Assembly: GCA_001692895.1 (NCBI GenBank)
Contig: KV748211.1
Span: 1,178,001 to 1,242,000 of the forward strand
Direction: 5' to 3'
DNA: 64,000 nucleotides
Source: Cenococcum geophilum 1.58
Lineage: Eukaryota; Ascomycota; Dothideomycetes; Gloniales; Gloniaceae
The position numbers and the translations under genes were made by a program. Shown piece after piece: positions 22,405 through 34,029 of this stretch. Position 1 is the stretch's first letter. Each line of letters begins with the position of its first letter. A model generated the notes under the pieces. It ran no database searches. It saw only the letters and a list, made by a program, of their open reading frames with translations, and had not been told where the DNA came from.

Positions 22405-22533
22405 CTACCCCCCCTCTTATAGAGGCGGAGCTCTGGCGACGCTGTGGTTACTATATATATATAGAAGAGACACTTAAGGTATAGAAAAGAAGAAAAGGGG
22501 GGTATTATTAAAGGCTTAAAATAACGTTATATA

Positions 22534-22644
22534 CTAGCGTCTATATATTACTTGGTAGCATCTACCTCAGTAACGCATAATGCTAAGACCTCCTGCAATA
22601 TTCGCGAATATCGAACGCAGTTACTATATGGCTAATTCGCTTTT
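22534..22644 (+). repeat. Ngaro-like split repeat A1
   Basis: 111 bp, direct copy of A2 with scattered transitions. Marks the left end of the element. Confidence 0.88.
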
Positions 22645-25600
22645 AATATTGCTAAACTTATTAATATTTATTATATATCTATTATCCATTCGTTTAAGAA
22701 TTATTTTATAACGCTATTACCGCTTATAACCAACTAGGAGATTTGTACGCGTGCATAATCCTAATAAGTAAACCCACCTAGACGACCTACCTTAACTACA
22801 CCATTGTCTACAACCGCTATACCCTCCTCTACTAGTTCTATAATGCTGTTTAAGGCTAATATACGCGCCGCTGCCGTAGAAGAGCGCAAAATTGCTAAAG
22901 AGTAAAGGGAATAAGCCTAAGATAAAAGGGAGATTTAGAAGTATAAGGAAGAGCGCAAAGCCCGCCTAGCAGAGGAGGCTTACTAGCATAAATACTACCT
23001 GGCTTAAATAGCTTAATTATAGTTAGGCTTGGCCGCTTCGGCCTTATAGGCTACTATAATAGCTGCTACAGCTAATGTCCTTAGTGAGCCTCTCCCTCTT
23101 AGTATAAAGTCGCTCGAACTCCGCCTTTCTAGCGTTATAAAAAGGGATTACCTAGATATTTTTAAGGGTACCTTTGATCCAGTAAACCTCGCCCGTTTTT
23201 AAGTCTATACTGCTTAAATTAAGATCGCCGACGAGACATGGATTAAGAATGGTACTCTAGTTATAAGGAAGGCAAAGGTAGACAGGAAGCTATTTATAGA
23301 TAAAGGCGTCTAGTTTAAAGGTTTTACTAACTATATGGTTATTACTAGCACCCTTTATATATGCCCGCTGGACCTTATTGCTAGTATACTTCTCTAAATA
23401 AATATAATTCGTACCTTATTAACCTAGTATATCTAGGTAGGTTATATACTTGACTTAGCACTCGACTATTATACCTTTATAATAACTAATGGCTAACTAG
23501 AGCCCGCTAATTAGCAAATGCCAGCCTAGTATATAGCGCTATACCTTACGATGTCTAGTGCTATCGGCTTTGCCGCCTTAAAGAGACCTAGGTTAGATAC
23601 CTCCTATACCTCTAATACCTGCTATAGGTTTAATAGCAGAGGTTGCGATAATATAGCTTGCAAATACCCCTATAAGTGCTTAAAGTGTAGTAAAGATTAT
23701 ATTGTATTATCTAAAGCTTGCGCCTAGGAACAGTAAGGCGAACCTTATGAAGTAGGGTCTAGCCTAACAATAACACCAACTTTAATTATACGCCTAGGAC
23801 CTAGGCCTAATACGTTACTATTATTCTCTACCTTTGTAGAGGTAAAGGCTCTCTACCACTCTCCATCGCCCCTAAGGATCTTAGCGTGGCACTCCTTTCT
23901 ATCTAACTACCTAGGCAACCTACTAGCTATCTTAGTAGGCATCCTAACCTATGGCTGCGAGATAGGAGCTGAGTCTATTTTTACCCTAAGATCTTATAGG
24001 AACTATAACTCCTCTTAGGATAACGCCGACCTTATCTCTAAGAAGATAATATTAGACCTTAAAAAAGGATACATTAGAATCGTAATAGGGCCTATTATAG
24101 TCTTACCTCTTAGCCTAGTGCCAAAATCGGATAGAGGATACCGCCGAATTCACAATCTCTCCTTTCTACTAGCATTTTTAGTTAATAACGCAATCCTAGA
24201 AGAATATGGAGTACTAGTATANACTANAGTTACCNCTATTTAAGCCCACGTTATTTCTNNAGGTTNTANATATCTNCTACTTAAAAGAGATATTAAAGAC
24301 GCGTTTTATATAGTCCCCCTATCTTATAGGGCAAGAACATTAATAGGCTTCTCCTAGGAAGGTATTACCTACTAGGAATACTGCCTATCCTTTAGTCTTT
24401 AAACTGCGCCGCTTATATTTAACCTCTTTGCGGAAGGCCTGCACTAGATACTCTATTTATAACTACCTTACGAGGTGGAATACTACCTAGATAACTTTAT
24501 CTTTATCCTTACTAACCTAAACAACTTAGCGGCTATTACCTAGACTTATATCTCTATTACTAACTCCCTAAATATCCCTTAAAATGGCTCTAAAGATATA
24601 GTAGGAACTATTATTAAAGTTCTAGGATATACTATTAATACCGTATAAATGCAAACGTGATTATCACCACAGAAACAATTACGTGCTATTAAGAAAGTCA
24701 CTACCGCACTCTAATACGGCTTATTATTGTTCCTTTAAGCCTAGTAGCTTGTGGGCTATCTTGTATAGTACGCCTATATAATTAGACTCGGTTAATCTTA
24801 CTCTAGATCCCTCTAGATCTTTATTACTACTTAGCCGGAAACTCTAGTAAATAAGTATAAACCTAGGCGATTTAGTACTAAGTTACGAAGTAACTTATAT
24901 ATCTAGCTTAACCTACTTACTATAAGTAATAGGGTATTATTCTTTAACGACGTTAAGCATACCTATATTTATCTCTTTACTAACGCCTCTACCCGGTTTA
25001 GGTTTGGCGGCTTTTACTTTTTTAAGGAACTTAAATATAAGGATAACTGGTAGTAGTACACAGCCAACCTCCCTTAATCTTAGGCGTTTAGCATATTACC
25101 TAAGCCTAGTTAATAAGTAGACTATATTAATCTGAAAGAGATGCATACTATTACTTACGCATTTAATCTATAGTCTACCAACTGGTAGTATAGCGCGTTA
25201 TCTATTTATACTAATAGCATAGTGGTTCACCAGGGCATTAAAAAGACCGTTATCCGTAGCGTAGCAAATGAATCGCTCTATAAGATTATGCTAGCTGCTA
25301 TAGCTTATAATATTATAATATCCGCAAAGTAGATCCTAGGTAATTCGAATAGCTTAGCTAATACACTATCTTAATTTTAGGCCGCAGCTATTCATTAGTT
25401 CTGCCTACACTAGGCCCTTAATTTATTACTACTAAAGCTAATAAGTTTTTAATAGGTGCCGTAAACCCAATAGACTACTTATAACCGCCTATAAACTTTA
25501 AAGATAATATTAACGCGCCATCCGACCTTTACGCGCTCCTTCTTTAAAACGGCCTTATGCTAGCAACCCATAGGAATTATTCCTTAGTAGTTAACAGCTG

Positions 25601-26611
25601 GGAGTTATACTGCGCACTTAAAGGAGTCTCCCCTTACCTAGCTAAGCCGCGTAAACTAGGTAAATAGATTACCTGCCGCGTGTTTGGTACCTCCTAGCTA
25701 TAGATAGGTAGGCTTAAGGCCGAAACCTTATAAGCCTACGTCTTCGTAATTCGCTTGCGCTACATAGATTACGGTATCTTAATTACAGTATTTAAGAATC
25801 CTATAGTACACCGATTACTTACCAGAGCAGCCGCTATCTCTCCCTTAGTAAAAAAGGACAAGTAACCTATTACTAGGGATATTCTAGCCTAAGTAGTGAT
25901 ATACGGCCTATTACTACTAGATGTTAACACTGATGCCGTATTTACCCTCGCATTTGCTAGATTTCTATAGATAGGCGAGATTACGTATATTATGGCGGAG
26001 CTTAAGAACCGAACGACCTTCCTAGTAAAAAAGGCCACTTAACACGATATTACCTTTACGCCTAATAGGATGATATTCCGCCTTAAATAGAGTAAAGCTG
26101 ATAAGCAACACTAGGGCGTTAACGTCGCCATTACAGCAGTAGGCGGCCTATTATGCCTAGTCGCTGCTATAATAAAGCTGTTTAATAGGGACCCTTAACC
26201 CCTTAACTCTCCCTTATTTAGTCTTAATAGTAAACCCTTTGCCTCTCTAGGGGTTTATAAGATCCTTTCCTCCTATCTAGTAGCTGCTGGGATTAACCTA
26301 AGTAGTTACTTAAACCACTCCTTCCGCTAGGGCGCTGCCCAGTTCGCTAAAGATTTAGGGTATTTATATTAGCAAATTCAGCAGCTAGGTTGGTGGTTAT
26401 TAGAAGCCTTTCGCCTATATATTAGAACTAAGACTACTAACCTCCGTCGCCTTAACTCTTACTTCTAGCGTGGTGTACCGCTCTTAGCGTAAGGATTATT
26501 AAGTAGTAGGTTAAGATGTTAAGAGGGCCGCTAAGGCGCTAGTGGTAAGCGAGCTAATAGCGATTTTCTATGCTAGGCATAGAAAATCCTAATTAGTTGG
26601 CTTATAACTTA

Positions 26612-26745
26612 GGGTTAGCAGAATATGGCAGAATATAATAATATGGCAGAACTTAGCAGAATGCGATAATGTGGCAGAATTTAGCAGAATGCGACAATAT
26701 AGTAGAATTTGGCAGAATATAGTAGAATGTGGTAATGTCTTGTTG
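26612..26745 (+). repeat. Iterated GCAGAAT motif
   Basis: About ten irregularly spaced GGCAGAAT/AGCAGAATG units between the recombinase region and repeat B1 of the Ngaro-like element. No coding role seen. Confidence 0.6.
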
Positions 26746-26764
26746 GGCGTAGGAGCTTCACTTA

Positions 26765-26920
26765 GGGACATCTGGCCGCTTTAGGGCAAATCCTTAATAG
26801 ATTTAAGTGCTAGGAACTAGTAAAACTGCTAAGAATTAGCCCTAGAGCGACCTTATAGCCCTACGCCTCCCAATTATACAAAAATTAAATATCCCCTTAT
26901 ATAACTGTGATAGATAGATA
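26765..26920 (+). repeat. Ngaro-like split repeat B1
   Basis: 156 bp, direct copy of B2 (constant offset 422 bp). Begins GGGACATCTGGCCGC and ends GATAGATAGATA. Abuts A2 with no gap. Confidence 0.88.
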
Positions 26921-27031
26921 CTAGCGTCTATATATTGCTTAGTAGTATCTACCTTAGCAACGCATAATGCTAAGACCTCCTGTAATATTCGCGAATATTA
27001 AACGCAGTTACTATGTGGCTAATTTGCTTTT
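26921..27031 (+). repeat. Ngaro-like split repeat A2
   Basis: 111 bp, same length as A1. Confidence 0.88.
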
Positions 27032-27186
27032 CCTACCCGCCATCCCTTATACTTAGTATGCATTATATATAGATAGCGCTTTAAAGCAATTCTTTAGTAG
27101 GTACTAGGAACTAGCAAAACTACTAAGAGCTAGCCTTAATGCGACTACTATAGTTAGATAGTCTTATAGCTATAGGCTTACGGTTG

Positions 27187-27342
27187 GGGACATCTGGCCG
27201 CTTTAGGGCAAATCCTTAGCAGATTTGAGTGCTAGGAACTAGCAAAACTGTTAAGAACTAGCCCTAGAGCGACCTTATAGCCCTACGCCTCCCAATTATA
27301 CAAAAATTAAATATCCCCTCACGTGACTGCGATAGATAGATA
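27187..27342 (+). repeat. Ngaro-like split repeat B2
   Basis: 156 bp, right end of the element. Gypsy B sequence resumes immediately after. Confidence 0.88.
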
Positions 27343-29099
27343 ATAGGGCTTAGCATCTAAAAATCCAACTAATTAGATAACTTTAACCGCTGGTTAAAGT
27401 TCCTGGATATCTTAACAATATTCTAGTTACGTAATTGCACTTTACCGCAATCTGACGGTAATCTAATGGCAATTTACCCTTATATAGCAATGTATAACGG
27501 TTTAACTCTATAAGGGCTCCTATAGAGGATTAGGTATAAAGTTTTTACTTAGGCCCAGTTTCTATAGGTTCGCGTAGTAAAAGTCGCTAATTAGATCCTT
27601 TACATTTTTAAAGTCTTCCTATAGTTGCCATTCTGGCTAATTTATATCAAATCCTGTGTATATAGCTCTATAGTAGAGCCGTTGTCCTCTACCTTTACCA
27701 AAGTATTTAGAGTTAATAATTTATTTAATAGTCTACTCCTCGTAGTTCTCGTCTTCGTTCTTATCTTAGATTAGTACTAATAGGGGTTTAGGCTATATCT
27801 ACCCTAGTAAGGGGTTAGGCTAATAAAGGTATAGTAGCTATAGGTAAAATACGGGCTATATCCCGTGGGTAGCTAGGGTAGGTAGGAGTTCTAGCTTATA
27901 TACGGCTCCCCTATTAATAACTCGTTTAATTAAATAGGGGCTAAGGTTTTTATAATTAAGTAACTTTATAGGCCTCTATATAGAGATATTGCGTATATCT
28001 AGCTATACCTAGTCGCCAACACGTATCTCCGGTGGTGGCGTTCTATAATAATTAGTAAAGTAGGCCTACTTTACTTAAGCCTAGGCCATTTCTCCCTTGC
28101 AGTAGTTAAGTAGATTTTTTATATAGTCTGCATGCTAGTTAGTAAGTAGTATCTTAAGGCGTTTTCTATATAGTAGTTTCTTATTAATAGGTTCTAGTGG
28201 CTTTATACTGGATTAGGGGTAATAACCCTTATTCGCGAAGAACGGGGTAAGTCCTATAGTGGTTAAGACGTAGTTATTTGCTGTAAATTTACCTAGTAGG
28301 AGGTAATCTACTTAGTTATCTTAACTATAGGCGACTACCTATCGTAGGTATACTTTTATACTGGCGTTAGCGTTTTCTAATTACCTAGCACGTCAGGAAA
28401 ACGGGAAGTGGCGTAGGAAATTTGGTTTTGCTAAATGTGTTTTTGGGGCCCAGGGCTAGCTTTCCGCCATATTAGCCGACCCCCTGGAGCCTAGGGCCAG
28501 CTTTCTGCCATATTAGCTAACCCCCTAGAGCTATACGCTAGCTTATGGCTATAAAATAAATATTGTCACTATTATTGCATTTTTTGCCATTAGGGTATTA
28601 AAATCCTAAAGGCCTCCTAGCAGGCTCTACGTCAGGAAAACGGGGAGTGGCGTAGGAAATTTAGTTCTGCTAAAAGCGTTTTTAGGGCCTAGGGCTAGCT
28701 TTCCGCCATATTCGCCAAAGCCTAGAGCTATTATAATTCTCAAATGGCCATGGCTAAAAGAGCGCAATACTATATATATTGCAGCAATAAGCCAGCTTAT
28801 AGCTATAAAATAGATATTATTACCATTATTGCATTTATCGCAGATATTATATATATTGCTTTCATTAAAATCTATATTTATAACTATGCTTTTCGTTTAC
28901 GGCTCTAACTCTTTATATATTTATTAGCAGCTTATTTACCTTTTAAAAGAAAATCTTTATTATATAATATATTAAACTAATTAAAATCAACCTAAGGATT
29001 AATAAAAAAGCTTTAGGGCTCTAACCTAAGCTTTAATAGCACTATATACGCGCTACGGAGCACTAATAAAAGGTTATAAATACGACGTCCACTAATACT

Positions 29100-31990
29100 T
29101 CGTTAGCACTTTGCAAGAGATCGCTGCTATAGCTCTACCTCCACTATACCGTAAAAATCGTTTACGCGGCCTATATCTTTAAGACGAAGCAGGTTAACTA
29201 AAACACCCATATATTAAAGCCACCTACCCTATAAGTTTAACCTTTCTTTATCTATAACTGTAATAATTAGTTAAGCCTTTCCAGGAAGTATACTGCTAAG
29301 AGGGTATATCTGCCCAGAAGTGGCAGTTTACGTATACTCTTACACCTATATATAATCTCGTCTCTATTTACCTTAGCTCTGCCAATTATATATATATTAG
29401 ATAAACTCTTTAGCTATAGAGTCTAGGCTCTTTCCATCCCGCTTCTAACATTGGACTAAGTTATAGATGCACATAAAGTATAAGCCTACTTTAAAAGAAT
29501 CCTCTTCTCTATAATCCATTTAAATATTAGTAGTAGAGGTTCTATCCTACTTATTACAATTCTCTTATAAAAACACAGCTAGTGCTTTAATAAAACCAGA
29601 AAGCCCTGTTTCGTTTTTAACTTAATATACCCAGCGCCATATTTTAATTAGGATACTAGCCTCTTCCGCTGCATATCTATTATCCTAGTTAATAAACTAG
29701 CCCATATCGGTTAGGTCTACTAGTTGTGTTAAGGTTATAGCGTAAACTACCTTAGCAATGTCTACTGGCGATAAAGGTTTCGTCACTTTAAGCATACGGA
29801 GTTCTTTTATTGCTATTATTTGGAGGTACTAGGTATTATAATAGAGCAATTACTCCTAGTAGTCAGAGCGCTTATTTATACAGTTAAAAAATGCCTTTAC
29901 TAGAAGTTTATACATAACCTTACTATACTTAACGTCTATACTAGTAAGGCTACCTATCTTATAGATATAGTAGGGGTAATAGGTAAGAGCGTAAAGCTTT
30001 AGAATATTAAAGTGCCGTTCCTGCGTTACGCGGTATAATAGGCGGAATCTAAAGAAGGCGGTTTTTATCTGGTCTATAATATAGAGTACATATTCCATAT
30101 ACCTAATAGTATTATTATTATATAAAGCGTATTATATAAGCATTATAAAGTCCAAAACTGCTCAAGCATATAGCATTACTTCTATATATTCCTTTAGTAT
30201 AAGGGGTACTAGTACTGCTATAAGCTATCACATTATATCCTTCCGGAGATAGCCTATCCATTAACCAACTAATATAAACTCTTTAAACCGTTTCATACTA
30301 ACAAATTCCGGTATTTAACTAAATCGTTCATTTAGCACGGCATTAACATAGTCTTCAGTTAAACCCTACCACTTTAGTTACCCTTTTAATCGCCGTAGTT
30401 TTGCATTTTTAAGCAAGAGATTCTTAGTCCAGTCAATTAGGTCGGTTACTATCCCTTTTATAAGCTGGTGTAGTATATTAGGAGTTATACAGGTATAGAT
30501 ATTCACTAAGTAATGCTTCCAGGCAAAGTTTTATTATAGGTAAACCTAAGCATCGTCCAACTGTTTAATATTCCTTCTAGATTGGAGCTCTATTTATTGT
30601 CTTATGCTTATATAATTACGGAACTTCCATTTAGCCTAGAGATTTCCTCGCTAGTCGGGCGGTATCTGGCATATAGTGTATTATCAAAGATTCTTTACAC
30701 CTATAATTACAACTTACTCCTTATAGTCCGCTATTATTAATAAAATAATAGGGTAACATACTCTTATCTTTCTGTCTATATAGGCAATATAAATACCAGT
30801 CTTTAAAATCATTTCTAGCGCTTAAGATGCCATCAGTTAATAATATACGGGTAGGTGGCTTAAAGCACTTATGGGCTAATATAAGTTCTATTACGGTATA
30901 GTATACTTCTAATTTAACCTACCCTTTTATAATAGGAATAAACCTAAGTAATACTATACCCGGGCGTTTCTGTACATAGCAAGTTCGGCTATCTAAGTTA
31001 AACACCAAAGCATACACTGGATATATTATTATTTTACCTTATTCAGACAGTAAGGTCTTATTAGTCGCAATAACTAATAGTACTATAGTAGCGCCCAGTG
31101 GAAGCTAGTCCTACTAGTGCTACTAACAGTTACTAGTATAAACTTCTATATACATCCGTAAATTATCATCATTAAATAGTCAAACTGGGGCGTATATAAG
31201 ATTTAGGGCGAATGGCTAGTAACCTAGTAAGAACCGTAGTACCTACACAATACTTCTGTATTGGATGTAGTATTCAGTCTATTTTATTAAACCCTTTCCT
31301 TTATTAACTTGCAACGTATATTCTTCTTATTTTTTAGGCATAATACCCTGGTTTAATTAATTATATCTCCAAAATAAGTCGTTTAAGTTCTTTACAGATA
31401 TCTAATCTTATAGTAGCGGAGCAAGCTAGGGGTCTCGTAGAAATTAATCAATAGCCCCCTATAACACTTTTTCTTGGACAAAGAATAGGGCAAGTATATA
31501 CTCCGCTTTACTTTAAAATAGGTAGAATTCGGTTCTAGCGTCATTAGGTAGATTAGGGCATTACTAATATAGCTACGTCTTGTCTTTGGTCGCATAGTAT
31601 TACACTAGTTCACCAGCACCTCTCCCAGTAACCTCTATATAGCCTTCTATCCTAACAAATATCGCAGTTAATAACAATCCTCTCTCTTATAGGGGGGGTT
31701 TCGGTTAGTTAATAGAGGTCTCTATAGTAGGTACCTCACAGCATATAGCCTGGTCGTTTAACAGTGGGGTAGATATCCCATTAGCAGTAATAATTACTAT
31801 ATCATTATTGCGCAATACAAAGCCCTTATCTTTAGAAGATATTTGTCAGTTACAGTTGGCGATTTTTAGTATATTATCGAATCCGTCATCAGTAGTTTAA
31901 TAGTTAAATTAGACCGGTTCATTCTTATCCTTACGTCTACGCCTTTTCTAGGGGTTGCTTTACCTTTAGATTTTATTCTTACATTTACAT
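29100..31990 (-). pseudogene. KDZ/Plavaka-like transposase remnant
   Basis: Minus-strand blocks in order include LFNDDNLRMYIEVYTSN (about 31170), LGATIVLLVIATNKTLLSE (about 31090), KIIIYPVYALVFNLDSR (about 31030) and KRPGIVLLRFIPIIKG (about 30960). A KCFKPPTRILLTDGILSARN block follows (about 30860), and farther on YSSTSTPYTKGIYRSNAI (about 30200). The run GATIV-IATDKT-YPVY-N-D-R-P-LLGFIP matches the catalytic region of the large DDE-type transposases called Plavaka/KDZ in fungi. Many in-frame stops are of the TGG or CAA/CAG to stop type expected of RIP. This gene would be the mobilising enzyme of the 21-kb element. The family call rests on memory of the motif pattern. Confidence 0.6.
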
Positions 31991-32399
31991 TTTATTTTAT
32001 AACGTTCCGCGCCACTAGTAGAATATAGGATTGCACGGTATCGGCTATATCTTCTATCTATAAAGTATACGGTAACTATTATAGATTTAGCTAGTGTTTA
32101 CGGCTTATTAATACTTAACTTACTCTTATACTAGGGTAGTAATATATTAAGTAGATATAATATTATTATTTCTAGCTTTATAGTTAGTAAGGAGTAAAGT
32201 AGACGCGTATAGAGGATTTTTTATAAACTACTTACGCGTGGAGTTTATAAGGTATTATATAATCCGCCAATAATAAGATACCTAAAAATGCAATATTTAT
32301 AATATTACAGATATCTAACTCTTATAAACCACTAACCTCGAAATTATCTCCTATTAACATCACTAGATTTTAATTTCTTATAATTCTAGTTCTAATATA

Positions 32400-33480
32400 C
32401 ACTGCCAAACCTATACGTTAGTTCGGTTTGCAATATTATAAATATTAGCATGCTATATTATATACCTAGGGCATACTATATATAATAGTCGCAATATCGC
32501 CTCCTCACATCCTTGTTTCCTACCTCTTAGCAGCACTACCTAGCTCTAGGGCATACACCAGACCCGCGCGTTAGTACGGTTTACAATATCGCAAATATTG
32601 GCGTGCTATATCGCATGCTATATATACAATAGTCGCAATATTACAACCTTAGTTCCCGCCTCTTAGCAGCACTACCTGGCTCTAGGGCATAGCACCAGAC
32701 CTATACGTTGGTACGATTTGCAATATTGCAAATATTAGCATACTATATCACACACCTAAGGCATACTATATATGCAATAGTCGTAATATTACAACCTTAG
32801 TTCCTACCTCTTAGCACCACTACCTGGCTCTAGGGCATAGCACTAGACCTATACATTAGTACGATTTACAATATTATAAATATTAGCGTGCTGTATCGCA
32901 TACCTAAGGCATACTATATATACAATAGTCGTAATATTACAACCTTAGTTCCCGCCTCTTAGCACCACCACCTAGCTCTAGGGTATAGCACCAGACCTAT
33001 ACATTAGTATGATTTACAATATTGCAAATATTGGCGTGCTATATCGCATACCTAAGGCATACTATATATACAATAGTCGCAATATTATAACCTTGGTTCC
33101 CGCCTCTTAGCGGCACCACCTAGCTCTAGGGCATAGCACCAGACCTATACGTTAGTATAATTTGCAATATTACAAATATTAGCGTACTATATCGCATACC
33201 TAAGGCATGCTATATATACAATAGTCGCAATATTATAACCTTAGTTCCCGCCTCTTAGCAGTACCACCTAAGTTCTAGTTCCCTTAATCCCTAACCTAGG
33301 GCATACTACTAGACCATTACATTAATATATTTTACAATATTGCAAATACTACCATACTATATCGCATACTTAAGGCATCTCATATCTACAATAATTATAG
33401 GCTTAACTCATTACCTTCTTATATCCCAGCTGCACTTAGCACTAATAGGTTTTGCTTCCCTTTAATCCCAGATCTAGGGC
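32400..33480. repeat. 148-bp tandem array, copy 1
   Basis: Units of about 148 bp, marked by CTCTAGGGCATAGCACCAGACC-like boxes at about 32545, 32681, 32829, 32977 and 33125 (spacing 136, then three times 148). Each unit contains GCAATATTGCAAATATTRGC and a CAATAGTCGCAATATTACAA-like stretch. The last, more diverged part (33290-33480) also occurs at the end of the second array. It lies just upstream of the first SNF2-type gene. Confidence 0.85.
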
Positions 33481-34029
33481 ATATACTTAGCTCCCTATAA
33501 CTACAAGATTCCGCAATATTACAGTTATTTAAATATCGCGCTATATACCTAAGAAATGGAATATATACATTATCTATAACATCTAAATCCTCTACCTAAG
33601 CTTTTAATTTATATTTTCTATATAATAATTATATTTTCCTAGGATCCTAATTATAAGACACCTCTACCCTTAGGCAATTATGCGTTTTCGTAATATTGCC
33701 AATATCTAGGGTTATGCACTTTCACTTTTATCTCTATACTTATTTATAAAATTAATTTACCTTACCGTCACAAATCTAGCCTCTAGTCATTTACTTCTAT
33801 AACATTTAACCCTCCTTAACCCTCTCTTTTCTATATTATATTTCTTACTATATTATAAGCAACTCGCAAAATGTTTTACTAGCGGCAGTTTTCGTATTAT
33901 ATCCTTTCTTATATTTAAGTTTAGCAAGTTATATATCTTAGTCTATTAGTGCTATACTAGTCCGCCCATTTACTAATCACGCTAATTAATCATTCTAGAA
34001 TCTGTATTTTAACCCACTGTTAGGGTTCT

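Larger units (their letters stand above)
22534..27342 (+). mobile_element. Ngaro/DIRS-like tyrosine-recombinase retrotransposon, fossil
   Basis: About 4.81 kb, with split direct repeats in the order A1 (22534-22644) - coding - B1 (26765-26920) directly abutting A2 (26921-27031) - spacer - B2 (27187-27342). This is the arrangement known for Ngaro elements. Recognisable in order on the plus strand: a gag-like region ending in Cys-rich knuckles near 23.62-23.72 kb, a DIRS-type reverse transcriptase about 24.05-24.65 kb, and a tyrosine recombinase about 25.7-26.5 kb. No target duplication is evident (boundary ambiguous by 3 bp), as expected for recombinase-based insertion. It interrupts Gypsy B. 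It is broken many times and contains a cluster of unresolved bases near 24.22-24.28 kb. Confidence 0.88.

Noticed and set aside
24220-24280. Apparent loss of coding signal in the Ngaro-like reverse transcriptase
   Set aside because: The stretch contains many unresolved bases, so nothing can be concluded from it.
32400-33480. Regular repeat array resembling CRISPR
   Set aside because: Contiguous 148-bp tandem units with no unique spacers, in a fungal genome.
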